From contig JAODTK010003555.1 in NCBI GenBank assembly GCA_026419785.1, positions 1-64,000 of the forward strand: a DNA stretch of 64,000 nt, read 5' to 3'. Numbering within the stretch: position 1 is the stretch's first letter; the number at the start of each line of letters is the position of its first letter. Source of the DNA: Sclerodactyla briareus (lineage: Eukaryota; Echinodermata; Holothuroidea; Dendrochirotida; Sclerodactylidae). A program made the translations under genes and the position numbers. Shown here piece after piece: positions 61,896 through 64,000 of the stretch. The notes below the pieces were generated by a model. The model saw only the letters and a program-made list of their open reading frames with translations. It did not search any database and had not been told where the DNA came from.

Positions 61896-62009
61896 AATTC
61901 ATTTGTCAGGCACGGCACCCCCCATCCTCGGGAGCTCAAAGCCAGACATCCAAAATTCTTCATGCATGGGAAGGGCAAGGAGGTAGATGGCCATATGTCT
62001 CCTCATGAG
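61896..62009 (+). CDS. scrib: Scribble exon H (LAP signature)
   Basis: Acceptor ggttcactttcag ends at 61895 and donor gtaagc starts at 62010. The frame is open: NSFVRHGTPHPRELKARHPK then FFMHGKGKEVDGH. The R(H/R)xTPHPxELK signature is diagnostic of Scribble/LAP linkers before PDZ1 (human Scribble QRRATPHPSELK). No frameshift is needed. The next exons, toward PDZ1, are outside the window. Joins exon G in a compatible phase, although an additional small exon between them cannot be excluded. Confidence 0.88.
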
Positions 62010-62244
62010 GTAAGCCTGTGCGTGTGTGCATGTGCGTGCGTTTGTGTTTGTGAAACCTGCCTGTGTTTGTGTAGGTTTGCCCGTAGTGATGTATGTAGCC
62101 TGTAAGATAAAAATTGTGCTGTGAACCAAGGCTCCAATAGGTTATGTGGGGAAAGAGACAAAGACAACAGCATATACATTTGGCAGAACAAATAATGCGG
62201 TAACGAATGTGCGTAACATGCAAAGCCCTTGGTAACCTATATAA
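62010..62244. other. Scrib intron
   Basis: Short TG-rich stretch (62015-62075) after the donor. Nothing else seen. Confidence 0.45.
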
Positions 62245-62690
62245 TGGGAGCGGAAGAATAGTAAAGTGGTATCAGTGTCGCTTTGCATGCAACAGGTCAC
62301 GAGTTCGATTACCAGCCGATCAGCACTGGGCGTTTTTCCGAAGTGGCTGTACTTGCAGTTAGACAGGCGTGTTCCTGGTCTTAGGTTCCTGGTCCTGCTG
62401 TTGAGCAGTGGGCTTGGTAATTCGGTGGTTGTTTCGGGGCACTTGCAATAGGTCTCGCGGTCGGTGTGAGCAGGTTGCGTCGAACATCTTCCGCTCCTCC
62501 AGGTTCTGAGAAAGTGGTAAGGTCCTGGAGGTCACTGATCGTCCGCGAATGGGGACGTAAAAAGTGCGGTTCCCGGGAGCAGGGATTGGTGTCACTCCTG
62601 CCTCGAATATATCTTGAGCACTAGTCGAGAAGAGAAGGCGAGTTGTCGCCCGGTGCTCCATCCACGATCAAAAATTCGGTTAGGGTTCCT
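62245..62690 (+). mobile_element. tRNA-derived SINE-like element
   Basis: A-box-like tagtaaagtggt (62259-62270) and B-box-like gagttcgattacc (62301-62313) stand 42 bp apart, as in tRNA genes. A body of several hundred bases follows, more GC-rich than its surroundings. The anticodon-stem region does not fold into an obvious functional tRNA, so a SINE is preferred. The 3' end is estimated. Confidence 0.5.
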
Positions 62691-63630
62691 TGATGAGTCC
62701 AACAAATTGGCTTCCTGAACCCGTGACAATCAATCACGATTATCAGTTGTGTCCACGTATATAATCAGAGTTTGCAGGCATCTAAACATTCCCTGTGTGT
62801 TGTGCATTTTGCAAACACCTAATTTACTTGACATAGCTCTTAAATTGCTGGCCAATTTTGAACAGCTGATGAAATCATACATAGTAAGCCATTTCATTGA
62901 TTCCTTGGAGGATCTATCCATCCACAATGTGGCACTTGATAGTTTGTGGTGTGTGGGTAATGGTGGAATCAAAGTTTCCAAACTTTGTGATTGCACTTAA
63001 AATACCCATGATAATACATGAAACGCTATTTATTTTTGTAGTCGTAGGTGTTAACTTAGGAAGAAAGTGGAAACTTATTTTGGGCAATTCGAATGAATGA
63101 ATGCTATTCATTTTCGTAGGCGTAATTTTGGGAAAAAGTGAAAACGTTCAATTTGCTATTTGTTTATTATATGGGATGATTGAGTAGGAAGGTGGTTTCC
63201 AGCTTATAATGAAATATGCCGGGCTTACATTAATACCATTGATCTCTCATTTTGAACCAGATTCGAATGGTAGGAAAAAATTGCAAATTAATAATCAGCT
63301 GAGACGATATTCAGGTTTCCATGCGGCTAGGGTCCAGTTTTTGGCTGAGTCAGACATGCCTGGTTAGTCAAAATCAAAAACCTGACTAAGAACCTGTGAG
63401 TTCACAGTGCTCTCGATTTTAGTGTCCAATGGATCATAGAACCTTTTGGCGTTGTGGTCACAAAATTTTGCAGTGACAGAATTTTCAAGAGTTTGGGTGC
63501 TTTGTTCAATGGACATACTTTTCAGTGAACTCGTTATAGAATTTTCTTAGAAGTATAGATGGTATAGAAGTTATGTTACATGTGAAGCCAGGGTATTCTA
63601 CGTGACGTGCAATGTGTCATTGTGGACAAC
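62691..63630. other. Scrib intron
   Basis: A short duplicated phrase 'gctatt(t/c)attttcgtaggcgta' and 'ggaaaaagtg..aaacg' occurs near 63025-63075 and 63105-63145. No gene seen. Confidence 0.4.
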
Positions 63631-63639
63631 CCCTTTTTG

Positions 63640-63955
63640 TCTCGCTGAAGAGTTTAGGAAGAGACCTAGCGATCACTCTGTCATGTGCATGTGTTTGTAT
63701 GCATGGGGTGTATGTTTATGGGTCCCAATTTCTCGATAGCGGATTTCTCCGAAACGGTAAGTGATTTTGAGAAATTTTGTACATAGTATCAGGGTTGGGT
63801 GATCACGATCTGATTAGATGTGAGTACAAGAATCATTGATTAAGTTGGTTAATTAGCCTATTTCATGTAATTTATGTTTGGGCTTGTGAGCAAGATTCGG
63901 ATGAACCCGTATGTGTGAGCTTGGTGCTACATCAGCATGGACTAGAAAAAGAAAT
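63640..63955 (+). repeat. Repeat family A, copy 5 (truncated by window)
   Basis: 'taggaagagacctagcgatcact', 'gcggatttctccgaaacggtaag', 'gttgggtgatcacgatctgattagat', 'gggcttgtgagcaagattcggatgaacc' reproduce the head of the 9.56-kb copy in order. Confidence 0.65.
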
Positions 63956-63974
63956 CCTCCAGCTGGATAAAAGG

Positions 63975-64000
63975 CTGAGCAGATTAGCTCAGTCGAAGGC
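63975..64000 (+). other. Possible start of tRNA-like sequence, cut by window edge
   Basis: ttagctcagtcg (63984-63995) fits a pol III A box. The B box, if any, lies beyond the window, so tRNA gene versus SINE cannot be decided. Confidence 0.25.

Larger units (their letters stand above)
5162..62009 (+). other. scrib: Scribble (LAP family) gene span, partial
   Basis: Eight + strand exon candidates share one gene model. Scribble is a cortical scaffold of LRRs plus PDZ domains that acts with Dlg and Lgl in apical-basal polarity. The translated exons follow vertebrate Scribble in order without gaps: LELRENLLKSLP, LELWLDCNAL, CLDIS-ENGLE, DQNR, MNELVL, NLLQALPQT, RLPPELG, LHVLD, GNRLDWIP, ENQ-AQP, KFQTEE and TPHPRELK. 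Junctions keep phase (ENQ|AQP across exons E/F, GS|C across C/D). The gene is truncated at both window edges: the N-terminal LRRs lie to the left and the PDZ domains to the right. Introns run from about 0.5 kb to 29 kb and are loaded with repeats. Single-base indels (about 20 in roughly 830 coding bases) break every frame, so no intact ORF exists as given. Confidence 0.88.

Overview
This is a eukaryotic (metazoan) genomic window. It has no bacterial-style gene packing, no open frame longer than 149 codons, canonical GT..AG splice junctions, long introns, and abundant interspersed and tandem repeats, including non-LTR retrotransposons, tRNA-derived SINE-like elements and a short inverted-repeat DNA transposon. 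The repeat style (AGGTCA-rich degenerate tandem families, CR1/L2-like LINEs, one with a 2A-like N-terminus) suggests a marine invertebrate. A deuterostome such as an echinoderm or hemichordate is favoured, but the sequence alone does not prove it.

The one cellular gene I can support is a Scribble orthologue (scrib, LAP family) on the + strand, running through the whole window and off both ends. Six exons encode, without gaps, the middle-to-last leucine-rich repeats and the start of the LAP-specific region: 5162-5358, 34692-34834, 36393-36460, 39994-40128, 52817-53000 and 56360-~56469. Two further exons follow: 56955-57063 (tentative) and 61896-62009 (carrying the LAP signature TPHPRELK). The PDZ exons should lie to the right, and the N-terminal exons to the left. 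Reading phase is consistent across the exon junctions, but nearly every exon carries several single-base indels. This looks more like unpolished long-read sequence than a pseudogene.

Layout. 1-1430: minus-strand LINE with endonuclease and a 2A-like motif. 2740-3730: ~300-bp tandem repeat, then scrib exon A. 5.4-34.7 kb: a 29-kb intron holding repeat family A (9.6-11.7, 13.9-14.1, 16.9-17.7, 20.0-20.6 kb), family B (14.1-16.85 and 31.3-33.9 kb), SINE-like insertions, microsatellites and a ~445-bp tandem repeat (21.6-23.2 kb). 34.7-40.1 kb: exons B-D, bracketed by two family-B copies in opposite orientation. 40.1-40.7 kb: minisatellite starting at the exon D splice donor. 43.6-46.3 kb: two more tandem arrays. 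47.4-51.1 kb: a nearly complete L2/CR1-like LINE nested in a family-A repeat. 52.8-54.9 kb: exon E followed by a ~61-bp minisatellite built from that exon's own 3' end. 55.2-55.6 kb: a MITE. 56.4-62.0 kb: exons F-H around a 1.5-kb tandem duplication. 62.2-62.7 kb: a SINE-like element. 63.6-64.0 kb: a further family-A copy.

The most unusual observation is that two independent minisatellites sit on exon-intron boundaries of the same gene. One repeats the 5' splice-site region of exon D about 13 times. The other repeats the last ~70 bp of exon E about 30 times. All repeat sizes and unit counts are by-eye estimates.
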